Assembly (NCBI GenBank): GCA_947259585.1
Contig: CAMYMV010000005.1
Span: 1-64,000 of the forward strand
Direction of reading: 5' to 3'
Length of the DNA: 64,000 bases
Source of the DNA: an uncultured Gemmatimonadales bacterium
GTDB lineage: Bacteria > Gemmatimonadota > Gemmatimonadetes > Palauibacterales > Palauibacteraceae
Part shown: positions 53,838-62,532 of the stretch, piece after piece
How the letters are laid out: every line of letters begins with the position of its first letter
How positions within the stretch are numbered: position 1 is the stretch's first letter
Position numbers and translations under genes: made by a program
Notes under the pieces: generated by a model
What the model saw: the letters and a program-made list of their open reading frames with translations, nothing else
Told to the model about the DNA's origin: nothing
Databases searched by the model: none

Positions 53838-55628
53838 GTGCTTCGCGCGGCCGCCGGCGCCGCGGGGCTTCTGCTCCTCGCCCTGGAGCCCGGCCTCGCC
53901 CAGGAGGTGATGGCGGAGGCGCCCCCCTACGGAGACTTCCCGCTGGTTGGGGCGCGCGGGGCCGTCTGGATCGCCGCGCAGGTGCACCTGATGTTCGCGG
54001 CGTTCGTGCTCGGCGTTCCTATGTTCGCCGTCGTCGTGGAGGCGATCGGCATCTTCGGTGGGGACGATCGATACGACAAACTGGCGAAGGAGTTCACCCG
54101 GCTTCTCGTGGTCGCCTACAGCGCGACGGCGATCTGGGGTGCCATCCTCGTCTTCGTTCTCGCCACACTCTACCCGCGCTTCTGGGCGTATCTGACGACG
54201 ATCTTCGCCCCGTCGATGTGGGTGTACGCCGGTCTCTTCTTCCTCGAGTCCTTCACGCTCTACCTCTACTACTACGGGTGGGATCGCTGGAAGAAGGGCT
54301 TCTCCAAGCAGGTCCACCTCGGCCTCGGCGTGGCGCTGAACGTCTGGGGCACCATCGTGATGTTCATCGCCAACAGCTGGCTCACCTTCATGATGAGCCC
54401 GCCGGGCGACCTCGCCGCGGACACGGCGCCTCAGACGGTACGGCTATGGAGCGCGATCGCCAACGCGACCTGGATGCCGATCAACATCCACCGGCTGATC
54501 GCCAACGTGGTGTTCGGGGGTGCGGTGGTTGGTGCCTACGCGGCGTACCGGTTCCTGGCGTCGCGCACCGACGAGGAGAGGGCCCACTACGACTGGATGG
54601 GCTACGTCGGGAACTTCATCGCGATCGGGGCGCTCATCGTGCTCCCCTTCGCCGGCTACTGGCTGGGCCGCGAGATCTACGAGTTCAACCAGCAGATGGG
54701 GATCACGATGATGGGCGGCTTCATGAGCTGGCTCTGGATTATCCAGGCCTTCCTCATCGGCGTCCTCTTCCTCACCGGAAACTACTATCTCTGGGTCGGG
54801 ATGGGCCGGATCCCGGGGGCAGAGCGCTTCATGCCGTACATCAAGTGGATGCTGCTCGTCCTCGTGATCGGGACGATCGTCTGGGCCACGCCGCATACGA
54901 TGATCGCCAACCGGCAAGAGATCGCGGCGATGGGCGGAACGCACCACCCATTCCTCGGCGTTCTGGGCGTGATGAGCGCGAAGAACACGGCCGTCAACCT
55001 GATGATCCTGACGACGTTCCTCTCCTTCCTCCTCTACCGCCGGGCCAACAAGCAGCCGGTCGTCTCGTGGGCGAAAGCGGGGACGATGATGCAGGGCGCG
55101 GCGTTCGTGCTCTCGGCCGGGATCGTCCTCTTCTACGGGATCTACGGCTACTTCGTGACCGCGATCGTCAGGATCGGGTTCAGCGTCTACCAGGTGCTCG
55201 CCGTCCTGGTCTGCATCTTCTTCGTCATCGGCCTGGACGTGTTCATGATGCGGGGCGCCACCTCCCGCGGAGCCATACGCTGGGGCCAGATGCCGGCCCG
55301 CTCCCAGTATGCGCTCTTCATCCTCGCGGTCACCTTCACCTGGCTCATGGGACTCATGGGCTTCGCGCGCAGCGGGATCCGCCAGCACTGGCACGTCTTC
55401 GAGGTCATCCGCGACACCAGCCCACAGGCGTTCACTCCCGCCCTCGGGCCGGCCGCCACGATGATAAGCATCTGCGTCCTCATCTTCTTCGCTCTGGTCG
55501 GCTTCATCTTCTGGCTCGGTGGCTTGGCCGAGAAGCCGGCAGCCAGCCCTGTGGGCGTCAGCGCTTCGTCCGAGATGGACCTCCGCGCCGGCGCCGAGCC
55601 GGCCCACTACGTACGGCCGGAGGAGTAG
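53838..55628 (+). CDS. Cytochrome bd-like oxidase subunit I lacking the GRQPW motif
   Basis: From GTG 53838 the 596-residue protein has a leader and about fourteen hydrophobic segments. Residues similar to CydA include AAQVHLMFAAFVLGVP (heme-ligand-like His), FIANSWLTFMMSPPG and PINIHRLIANVVFGGAVVG. The quinol-loop motif GRQPW of canonical CydA is absent; the corresponding area reads GREIYEFNQQMG. No CydB-type subunit follows. Instead three c-type cytochrome genes come next, so electrons may arrive from cytochrome c. Upstream open frame (53547-53837) is shadow of the radical SAM gene. Confidence 0.82.
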   Translation: MLRAAAGAAGLLLLALEPGLAQEVMAEAPPYGDFPLVGARGAVWIAAQVHLMFAAFVLGVPMFAVVVEAIGIFGGDDRYDKLAKEFTRLLVVAYSATAIWGAILVFVLATLYPRFWAYLTTIFAPSMWVYAGLFFLESFTLYLYYYGWDRWKKGFSKQVHLGLGVALNVWGTIVMFIANSWLTFMMSPPGDLAADTAPQTVRLWSAIANATWMPINIHRLIANVVFGGAVVGAYAAYRFLASRTDEERAHYDWMGYVGNFIAIGALIVLPFAGYWLGREIYEFNQQMGITMMGGFMSWLWIIQAFLIGVLFLTGNYYLWVGMGRIPGAERFMPYIKWMLLVLVIGTIVWATPHTMIANRQEIAAMGGTHHPFLGVLGVMSAKNTAVNLMILTTFLSFLLYRRANKQPVVSWAKAGTMMQGAAFVLSAGIVLFYGIYGYFVTAIVRIGFSVYQVLAVLVCIFFVIGLDVFMMRGATSRGAIRWGQMPARSQYALFILAVTFTWLMGLMGFARSGIRQHWHVFEVIRDTSPQAFTPALGPAATMISICVLIFFALVGFIFWLGGLAEKPAASPVGVSASSEMDLRAGAEPAHYVRPEE

Positions 55629-55632
55629 GGGG

Positions 55633-56430
55633 ATGCTGCGGACCAACCTGACGATCCTCCTGATCGTGATCGGCACGCTGGCGGTCTATACGGGGGTCGC
55701 GAACATGATCCCGCAGGTCGCTTCGGAGGTGCCGGAGGAGACGACGATCGGGGCCGACGTCACGCCCGATGAGCTGGCCGCGATCGGAGAAGAGCTATAC
55801 GTGGGTGCGGGCGGCTGCACCGCCTGCCACGGCCTGGGCACGCGGGCGCCCGATCTGGTCGGGGTCTCGGGCACGACGTGCGCCACCCGGCGCGAGGGCG
55901 TGGGCTGCAAGGAGTACCTGTACGAATCCCTCACCGAGCCCGGGGTTTTCGTGATCGACGGCTTTCAGCCGATCATGCCCGACATGCGGCGGATCCTCTC
56001 GGAGGCGCAGATCTGGGCGCTCGTGGCCTTCCTCCAGAATCAGGGCGGAGAGATCACGGTTACGGCGGCGGACATCCCTCCGGAGGGAGCGGGAGGCGCT
56101 GCAGCAGCCGCCGGCGGGACGGGCGGGACCGGTGGGGCGACCAGCCCGGGGATCGACACGGCCGTCACGGATCCGGTGGAGCTCCTGAGGGCGAGCACCT
56201 GCCTGGCCTGCCATCAGCTGGGCGAAGAGGGGGTGGCGCTCGGCCCCAGCTTCGACGAGATGGCCGGCCGGCAGGAAGCGGAGTACATCCGGCGCTCGAT
56301 CCTTCTGCCCAACGCCGATACGGCGGGGGGCTTCGAGGCGGTGGCGGGAACGATGCCGATGAACTTCGGCGACCAGCTTTCCGCGGCGCAGCTCGAGGCG
56401 ATCGTTCGCTTCCTGGCAGGGGATCGATGA
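55633..56430 (+). CDS. Membrane-anchored diheme cytochrome c
   Basis: The 265-residue protein has one N-terminal anchor (LTILLIVIGTLAVYTGVANMI) and two c-type heme sites, CTACH (Cys62-Cys65-His66) and CLACH (Cys190-Cys193-His194). They are separated by a Gly/Ala/Thr linker (~150-172). Each domain has a possible axial Met (PIMPDM; GTMPMNF). AGGAG precedes ATG 55633. It lies four bases after the oxidase gene and probably feeds it. Confidence 0.88.
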   Translation: MLRTNLTILLIVIGTLAVYTGVANMIPQVASEVPEETTIGADVTPDELAAIGEELYVGAGGCTACHGLGTRAPDLVGVSGTTCATRREGVGCKEYLYESLTEPGVFVIDGFQPIMPDMRRILSEAQIWALVAFLQNQGGEITVTAADIPPEGAGGAAAAAGGTGGTGGATSPGIDTAVTDPVELLRASTCLACHQLGEEGVALGPSFDEMAGRQEAEYIRRSILLPNADTAGGFEAVAGTMPMNFGDQLSAAQLEAIVRFLAGDR

Positions 56431-56446
56431 GACGGGAGCCGGCGCG

Positions 56447-57253
56447 ATGAGTCGAGAGAGCTCCTACCTCCGCCACCCGTTCTGGCAGGCGCTTGCCGTC
56501 CTCGTCGGCTCGTACCTCCTCTTCAAGTTCGGCATCGGCTATCTGCTCCCGGCGATCGGCGTTCACAGCGCGCCGGTTCCCTCGAGCGTGCTGCTCCAGT
56601 ACATGCTCACCGTGGTCGTGGCCCTGCTCCTCTACGTGAGCACGAGCGAAGATCGCTGGACGCGGTTCAAGGAGCCGCTGCGGCAGGTGTTGGTGGACCC
56701 CGACAAGCGGGTGCTGCGCGTCGCGCTGCTCGTCGCGCTCCCTTTGCTGGTCGGGTTTCTGACGTATGGCCGCGTGCGAGCCGACGTCGGGGCGCCGCCC
56801 TCGCTCCGCTCCATCCATCCCGCGCCCCCCAACCAGATCACCTTCCGGGGCGAGCCGATCTCCCTGACGGGGCTGGAGAACCCGCTGCGCGAGCACGGGT
56901 CGTTCGAGGAGCACCTGGCGGCCGGATCCACCGTCTACGTCCAGAACTGCATGCCCTGCCACGGCGACCGGTTGGACGGAGAAGGACCGGCGACCCACGC
57001 TCTGAACCCGGTTCCGGCCAACTTCACGGACAACGGGACGATCAGTCAGCTGACCGAGAGCTACGTCTTCTGGCGGATCGCCAAGGGGGGACCGGGGCTG
57101 CCCGTCGAGGGAGCGCCGTGGAACTCGGCGATGCCGGCGTGGGAGGATCTCCTCACGGCCGACGAGATCTGGGCCGTTACGCTCTTCATCTACGAGCGCT
57201 CCGGCTCGACGCCTCGAACGTGGGAGGAATCCAACGAAGGCGAGGGGCATTGA
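56447..57253 (+). CDS. Membrane-anchored monoheme cytochrome c
   Basis: The 268-residue protein has three hydrophobic segments in the first 110 residues (ALAVLVGSYLLFKFG, LLQYMLTVVVALLLYVS, VALLVALPLLVGFLTYG) and one heme site CMPCH (Cys168-Cys171-His172), with MPAW as a likely axial Met region. Its stop forms a TGATG with the next possible start. It looks like a membrane electron carrier between a donor and the bd-like oxidase. Confidence 0.85.
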   Translation: MSRESSYLRHPFWQALAVLVGSYLLFKFGIGYLLPAIGVHSAPVPSSVLLQYMLTVVVALLLYVSTSEDRWTRFKEPLRQVLVDPDKRVLRVALLVALPLLVGFLTYGRVRADVGAPPSLRSIHPAPPNQITFRGEPISLTGLENPLREHGSFEEHLAAGSTVYVQNCMPCHGDRLDGEGPATHALNPVPANFTDNGTISQLTESYVFWRIAKGGPGLPVEGAPWNSAMPAWEDLLTADEIWAVTLFIYERSGSTPRTWEESNEGEGH

Positions 57254-58935
57254 TGGCTGGCGGCTCCGGGTTCCGCTTCGCTCGCTGCGCGCTTGGGATG
57301 CGAAGCCTCCTCGCTTCGCTGCGGGGTCTTCGCATCGTCGCTGCGGCGCTCGCTGCGCGGATTCCCGGAGCCGCCTGGTCAATGCCCCTGCCGGTTGGTT
57401 TGTCTCGGGTGCGGTGGATGGGGGTGATGATCGCGGTGCTGGTGGCGCTGCTGCCGCCGGCGCGTCTGGCCCCCGCGCAGGATGCCGCGAGCGGAGAAGC
57501 GATATATCGCGCCTGGTGCCTGGAGTGCCACGGCGCGGAGGGCCGGGGGGACGGCCCGGCCGCCACGCATATGCTGCCGAGACCGCGGGACTTCGTGGGT
57601 GCGCGCTACCAGATCCGGACGACCGCGAGCGGAGAGCTTCCGACGGACGACGACCTGATGCGGGTCATGAGGGACGGACTTCCGGGAACGGCGATGCCGG
57701 GTTGGCCCAACCTGAGCGACCAGGAGAAGCGGGACGTCGTCGCCTACATCAAGAGCTTCTCGCCGTTCTTCGAGCGGGAGACGCCCGAGGTGCTCCAGCG
57801 ATCCGCGGACCCAGGGGGTGGGGCCGATCGTGCCCTGGCCGGACGCGAGGTCTACGGCACGCTCGAGTGTGCGCGGTGCCACGGCGAGCAGGGAAGGGGC
57901 GACGGGAGATCGGCGCCGACCCTCGAGGACTGGAGGGGGTTCCCGGTCCGCGCCGCGGACCTCTCCGAGCCCTGGCTGTTCAACGGCGGGATGGGTGCCG
58001 ACGCGATCCACACGCGCTTCCTCACCGGCGTGGATGGCACCCCCATGCCCTCCAACCAGGACGCGCTGGAAGCGGGCGTCGTGACCGAGGAGGATCTCTG
58101 GGACCTGGCTCACTACGTGGCTGGCCTCGGGCCCGCGGAGGCGCCGGAGCTCGAGGAGGTCGTGAGGGTGGAGCGGCGCGAGCAGCTGCCGGACGGCCCG
58201 GCCGATGAGGCCTGGGACGATCTGCCGCGCTTCTACTTCCCGCTTGTCGGCCAGATCGTCGAACCGCCGCGGCAGTTCTCCCCGACGGTCGATGGCGTGT
58301 GGGTGCAGGGCGTCCACGACGGCGCCGAGCTTGCCCTGCGCGTCGAGTGGCACGACCCCTCGAACAGTCCGGATCCAGGGTGGCAGGAGTGGCAGGACAA
58401 GATAGCCGGGGCCCTCTACTCGGATGAGTCGGCGATTCCCGTGGAGCCGCTCCCGGACCTCCTGGCCCTCCAGTTTCCGATGACGTTTTCGGATGGCCGG
58501 GGACGTCCGTATTTCCTTATGGGCGAAGGACGTAACCCTGTCTATCTCTGGCTGTGGCACAGCAGGCGAGGGGCGGTCGAGGGGCGGGCGACGGGCCTCG
58601 GCACGGCCGAGGTCGTAGATTCGGGCGCCGGCCTCACGGCGAGTGCGGAGTGGGAGGCCGGCCGGTGGCGCGTCGTCTTTCGTCGACCGCTGGCCGCGGC
58701 AGACGACGGCATGCTCTCGTTCAGCGAGGGGGCTCCGATCCCTATCGCCTTCTTTGCCTGGGACGGGAGCAGCGGCGAGACGGGCACACGGGGGTCGATC
58801 TCCGCCTGGTACTTCATCGGCCTGCAGCCACCGCCCTCGAACGCGGTCTTCATGGCGCCGCTGGTCGCCTTCCTGGTGACGGGCGGGCTCGGGATGTTCG
58901 CTGTTAGGCGTGCTCAGAAGAGTTATCGAGGATAG
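57253..58935 (+). CDS. Diheme cytochrome c fused to an ethylbenzene-dehydrogenase-type heme domain
   Basis: The protein has two c-type heme sites (CLECH and CARCH; Cys46 and Cys163 when numbered from ATG 57382), an EB_dh-like domain (about residues 265-490: ADEAWDDLPRFYFPL, GAELALRVEWHDPS, AWYFIGL) and a C-terminal membrane helix. EB_dh domains bind heme b in the gamma subunits of DMSO-reductase-family enzymes. ATG 57253 overlaps the upstream stop (TGATG), but the segment 57261-57373 is a palindromic element. The signal peptide begins near ATG 57382, which may be the working start. Confidence 0.82.
   Translation: MAGGSGFRFARCALGMRSLLASLRGLRIVAAALAARIPGAAWSMPLPVGLSRVRWMGVMIAVLVALLPPARLAPAQDAASGEAIYRAWCLECHGAEGRGDGPAATHMLPRPRDFVGARYQIRTTASGELPTDDDLMRVMRDGLPGTAMPGWPNLSDQEKRDVVAYIKSFSPFFERETPEVLQRSADPGGGADRALAGREVYGTLECARCHGEQGRGDGRSAPTLEDWRGFPVRAADLSEPWLFNGGMGADAIHTRFLTGVDGTPMPSNQDALEAGVVTEEDLWDLAHYVAGLGPAEAPELEEVVRVERREQLPDGPADEAWDDLPRFYFPLVGQIVEPPRQFSPTVDGVWVQGVHDGAELALRVEWHDPSNSPDPGWQEWQDKIAGALYSDESAIPVEPLPDLLALQFPMTFSDGRGRPYFLMGEGRNPVYLWLWHSRRGAVEGRATGLGTAEVVDSGAGLTASAEWEAGRWRVVFRRPLAAADDGMLSFSEGAPIPIAFFAWDGSSGETGTRGSISAWYFIGLQPPPSNAVFMAPLVAFLVTGGLGMFAVRRAQKSYRG
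57261..57373. repeat. 113-bp palindromic (REP/MITE-like) element inside the 5' coding region
   Basis: The ends are an imperfect inverted repeat: CGGCTCCGGG-TTCCGC (57261-57276) against the reverse complement of GCGGATTCCCGGAGCCG (57357-57373). Inside, GATGCGAAG (57297-57305) and CTTCGCATC (57328-57336) form a perfect 9-bp inverted repeat. The filling is rich in CGCT motifs (TTCGCTCGCTGCGC). It translates as low-complexity Arg/Leu/Ala sequence between the coupled ATG and the signal peptide. Confidence 0.75.
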
Positions 58936-58973
58936 GTAGAAGCACATCATCAACCGGGGATAGGAGGAAGACC

Positions 58974-59852
58974 ATGTTGCAGAAGACTCGCCTGTTGGCC
59001 ACGGTCGCGGCCGCCGGCCTCGTGTGGGCGTGCGGAGGTGGAGGCGATGCCGGAGGAGACGGAGACGCCGGGGATGCGGGCGGTGAGACGGCCGCGCCGG
59101 TCGTCGATCCAGCCACGGCTGGAGCGATCAGCGGCCTCATCGCGTTCGAGGGTGAGGCGCCCGCCGCGGAACGGATCGACATGGCCGAAGAGCCAGAGTG
59201 CGATGACGCGTATCCGGGCGACGGCGCGCTGACCCAGCATGCGCTCGTAAGCAGCGACGGGATGCTCGGCAACGTATTCGTGTACGTGAAGGAGGGACTC
59301 GGTGCCGGTTTCCCGACTCCGTCCCAGCCGGCCGTGCTGGACCAGGAGAACTGCCGCTACCACCCGCACATCGTCGGCCTTCAGGTCGACCAGCCTCTGT
59401 TGATCCGGAACAGTGATCCGATCCTCCACAACATCAACACGCAGCCGAGCATCAACCGCGGCTTCAACATCAGCCAGCCGCAGGCCGGGATGGAGACGAC
59501 GCGCGACTTCGGGATGGCCGAGGTGATGATCCCGGTGAAGTGTGACGTCCACGGATGGATGAGTGCGTTCGTAGGCGTGGTCGACCACCCGTATTTCGCC
59601 GTGAGCCGAGGCGACGGTGCCTTCTCGCTCCCGAACCTCCCGCCCGGCGACTACGTGGTGGAAGCCTGGCACGAGCTCTTCGGCACGCAGACGGCGAACG
59701 TCACGGTCGGGGAGGGGGCGACGGCGGAAGTCAGCTTCACCTTCAACGCCGGCATGGCCCGGAACGCCGTCGTGCCGCTCGGTGATCCGCTGATCATCAA
59801 GCATGCCGAAGACGGCAGCCTCACCGCCGTGCGCGAGCCGGCCGACGACTAG
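58974..59852 (+). CDS. Cupredoxin-like lipoprotein with carboxypeptidase-regulatory-like domain
   Basis: The 292-residue protein has a leader ending LVWAC, a Gly/Asp-rich linker, then a cupredoxin-like part with possible copper ligands in RNSDPILHNIN and VKCDVHGWMSAF (His, Cys, His, Met). A carboxypeptidase-regulatory-like stretch (GDGAFSLPNLPPGDYVVEAWHE) follows. AGGAGGAAG precedes the ATG. Between the cytochrome and coxB genes, a periplasmic electron carrier or a copper donor to the CuA site is plausible, but the copper type cannot be fixed from sequence. Confidence 0.75.
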   Translation: MLQKTRLLATVAAAGLVWACGGGGDAGGDGDAGDAGGETAAPVVDPATAGAISGLIAFEGEAPAAERIDMAEEPECDDAYPGDGALTQHALVSSDGMLGNVFVYVKEGLGAGFPTPSQPAVLDQENCRYHPHIVGLQVDQPLLIRNSDPILHNINTQPSINRGFNISQPQAGMETTRDFGMAEVMIPVKCDVHGWMSAFVGVVDHPYFAVSRGDGAFSLPNLPPGDYVVEAWHELFGTQTANVTVGEGATAEVSFTFNAGMARNAVVPLGDPLIIKHAEDGSLTAVREPADD

Positions 59853-59933
59853 TCGGCGCGGGGGTCGTCACGGGCGCGGGGGTCGTCGCCGTGCCTTGTG
59901 CGGTAAACGTGGAGTCAACGGAGGGGGAGAGTC

Positions 59934-60707
59934 TTGAATTGGTCGCTTCCTGAGAACATCGCGACGTACGGCGGGAAGATCGATGCCCTCTTCTGGGTGA
60001 TCACGATCGTGACCGGGATCGCCTTCGTGCTCGTCGAGGTCGGCATCATCTGGTTCTGCGTCAAATACCGGCGACGTGAGGGCCATCGCGCCTACTACAC
60101 CCACGGGAGCAAGAGCCTCGAGGTCCTCTGGACCGCCGTGCCCGCGCTCGCGCTGGTCGCTCTCGGCGTCTACAGCGCCAGCGTCTGGGCGTACATCAAG
60201 GGGCGGGACGCGGCGCCCTCGGAGTCGCTGCACATAGCGGTGAGCGCGAAGCAGTTCGAGTGGAACGTCACCTACGCCGGCGCGGACGAGGTGCTCGGCA
60301 CCAGCGACGACTTCTCCACCCGCAACCAGCTCCACTTCCCGGTCAACCGCCCGATCCTGGTCTGGCTGGAGGCGGAGGACGTGCTGCACTCCTTCTTCAT
60401 CCCGCAGCTGCGGGTGAAGCAGGATGCGGTGCCCGGGATGACGATTCCGGTCTGGTTCGAGGCGACGAAGACCGGCGACTATCAGATCGGGTGTGCGGAG
60501 CTGTGCGGACTCGGACACTACCGGATGCGCGCGAGGGTGACCATCCACGAGCCCGCGGCCTACGAGGCCTGGGTCGGTGAGCAGATCGCGGCGCGAGCCG
60601 CCTCCGGGGAGCCGACGGTAGTTGCAGCGAGCGCCGATCTCGGGAACGACGTTGGAGACGGCACCGGGCAACACGCTGGGCACGACCACTCCGCGGGCGG
60701 GATGTAG
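59934..60707 (+). CDS. coxB: Cytochrome c oxidase subunit II
   Basis: The 257-residue protein has two membrane segments (LFWVITIVTGIAFVLVEVGI and VLWTAVPALALVALGVYSASV) and a CuA domain with LHSFFIPQLRVKQDAVPGM and the binding motif CAELCGLGHYRM. There is no C-terminal heme c domain, so it is aa3-type rather than caa3-type by this subunit. A His-rich tail (HAGHDH) ends the protein. TTG 59934 has GGAGGGGGAG upstream. Confidence 0.94.
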   Translation: MNWSLPENIATYGGKIDALFWVITIVTGIAFVLVEVGIIWFCVKYRRREGHRAYYTHGSKSLEVLWTAVPALALVALGVYSASVWAYIKGRDAAPSESLHIAVSAKQFEWNVTYAGADEVLGTSDDFSTRNQLHFPVNRPILVWLEAEDVLHSFFIPQLRVKQDAVPGMTIPVWFEATKTGDYQIGCAELCGLGHYRMRARVTIHEPAAYEAWVGEQIAARAASGEPTVVAASADLGNDVGDGTGQHAGHDHSAGGM

Positions 60708-60753
60708 GAGGCCGAGATGCGACGAGAAAGACGAGAGAAAGGCATAGCGTGAT

Positions 60754-62511
60754 ATGGCGACGATCGTAGCCGAGCCGACGGGGATTCCCGTCGTCGAGGA
60801 ACATCACGAGATGTCCTTCATCCGGAAGTACATCTTCTCCTCGGATCACAAGGTCATCGGGATCCAGTTCCTCTTCTTGAGTCTCTTCTTCCTGCTGGTG
60901 GGCGGACTGCTGGCGATGCTCATGCGCTGGCAACTCGCCTGGCCCGGCCGGCCCATGCCGTTCGGCGGGCTGTTTCCCGAGACGATGGCGCCCGATGGGA
61001 TCATGCTCCCGGAGTTCTACATCTCGCTCGTCACGATGCACGGGACGTTCATGGTGTTCTTCGCGATCATGCTCCTGCTGGTCGGTGTCTACGCGAACTA
61101 CCTGATCCCGCTGCAGATCGGGGCGCCGGACATGGCGTTCCCGCGCCTGAACATGCTCTCCTTCTGGACGGCCGTGCCGGCGGGTCTGATCGCCCTGGCG
61201 AGCTTCGCGGTGGAGGGAGGCGCGGCGGGGGCCGGCTGGACCTCGTACGCGCCGCTGAGCGGGATGCCGGAGTACAGCGGCGTGTCGATGGGCCAGCAGA
61301 TGTGGATCGTCAGCCTGGTTCTGCTGGGTTTGTCCTCGATCCTGGGCTCCACGAACTACATCACCACCGTGATCAACATGCGCGCTCCGGGGATGCTGTG
61401 GACGCGCATGCCGCTCACGGTTTGGGCGCTGTTCATCACCGCGATCCTGGGGCTGCTCGCGATGCCCGTTCTATCGGGCGGCCTGATCATGCTCCTGTTC
61501 GACCAGACGATCGGGACCCACTTCTTCCTCCCGGAGACCGGCGGCCAGCCGCTGCTCTGGCAGCACCTCTTCTGGTTCTTCGGCCACCCGGAGGTCTACA
61601 TCCTCATCCTGCCCGCGATGGGCTTCGTATCCGAGATCCTCTCCGCGGGCTCGCGGAAGCCGGTGTTCGGATACAAGGCGATGGTGGGCGCGATCGTGGC
61701 GATCGCCTTCCTCGGCTTCATCGTCTGGGGCCACCACATGTTCCAGAGCGGCATGAACCCGGTGCTCGGCACCAGCTTCATGGTATCGACCATGGTCATC
61801 GCCGTGCCGTCGGCGATCAAGACCTTCAACTGGATGGGCACGATGTGGAGGGGGAACCTCCACTTCCACACGCCGATGCTGTTCGCCATCGGCTTCGTGA
61901 TGCTCTTCGTGATCGGAGGGCTGAGCGGGATCTTCATGGCCTCGGCGCCCTTCGACATCTTCATCCACGACACCTACTTCATCGTGGCCCACATCCACTA
62001 CGTGCTCTTCGGCGGAGCGCTGTTCGCGATCTTCGCGGCGATCTACTACTGGTTCCCGAAGATGTTCGGGCGGATGATGAACGACAGGTGGGGCAAGATC
62101 CACTTCGCCCTCACGTTCATCTTCTTCAATCTCGCCTTCTTCCCGATGCACACGCAGGGGCTCGCCGGGATGATGCGCCGACTGTACGACACGTCGGGCT
62201 ATACGCACACGGCCGATCTCCAGGGAACGCACCTGCTCATCACGATCAGCGCGTTCGCGCTCTTCGCGACGGGCGTCATCTTCGCCATCAACTTCTTCGG
62301 GAGCATGTTCCGGGGAGAGAAGGCACCTCCCAACCCCTGGAACGCGACGAGCCTGGAGTGGCAGACCCCCTCGCCGCCCAAGCACGGCAACTGGGAGCAG
62401 GCGCCCGTCGTCTACCACGGACCGCACGAGTACAGCCACCCGGATGTCACCGACAAGGACTGGCTCGCGCAGAACGAACGACCGGACGTCGTGTCGCCGG
62501 CGGGGCACTAG
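60754..62511 (+). CDS. coxA: Cytochrome c oxidase subunit I
   Basis: The 585-residue subunit holds heme a and the heme-CuB oxygen site. It has twelve expected membrane segments, FFGHPEVYILILP (CuB His, the cross-linked Tyr, and the Glu of A1-type oxidases), WGHHMFQSG (the His pair) and HDTYFIVAHIHYVL (heme ligands). The XGHPEV form places it in the A1 proton-channel group. Confidence 0.97.
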   Translation: MATIVAEPTGIPVVEEHHEMSFIRKYIFSSDHKVIGIQFLFLSLFFLLVGGLLAMLMRWQLAWPGRPMPFGGLFPETMAPDGIMLPEFYISLVTMHGTFMVFFAIMLLLVGVYANYLIPLQIGAPDMAFPRLNMLSFWTAVPAGLIALASFAVEGGAAGAGWTSYAPLSGMPEYSGVSMGQQMWIVSLVLLGLSSILGSTNYITTVINMRAPGMLWTRMPLTVWALFITAILGLLAMPVLSGGLIMLLFDQTIGTHFFLPETGGQPLLWQHLFWFFGHPEVYILILPAMGFVSEILSAGSRKPVFGYKAMVGAIVAIAFLGFIVWGHHMFQSGMNPVLGTSFMVSTMVIAVPSAIKTFNWMGTMWRGNLHFHTPMLFAIGFVMLFVIGGLSGIFMASAPFDIFIHDTYFIVAHIHYVLFGGALFAIFAAIYYWFPKMFGRMMNDRWGKIHFALTFIFFNLAFFPMHTQGLAGMMRRLYDTSGYTHTADLQGTHLLITISAFALFATGVIFAINFFGSMFRGEKAPPNPWNATSLEWQTPSPPKHGNWEQAPVVYHGPHEYSHPDVTDKDWLAQNERPDVVSPAGH

Positions 62512-62532
62512 GCACATGAGCGGGAGAGGGTA

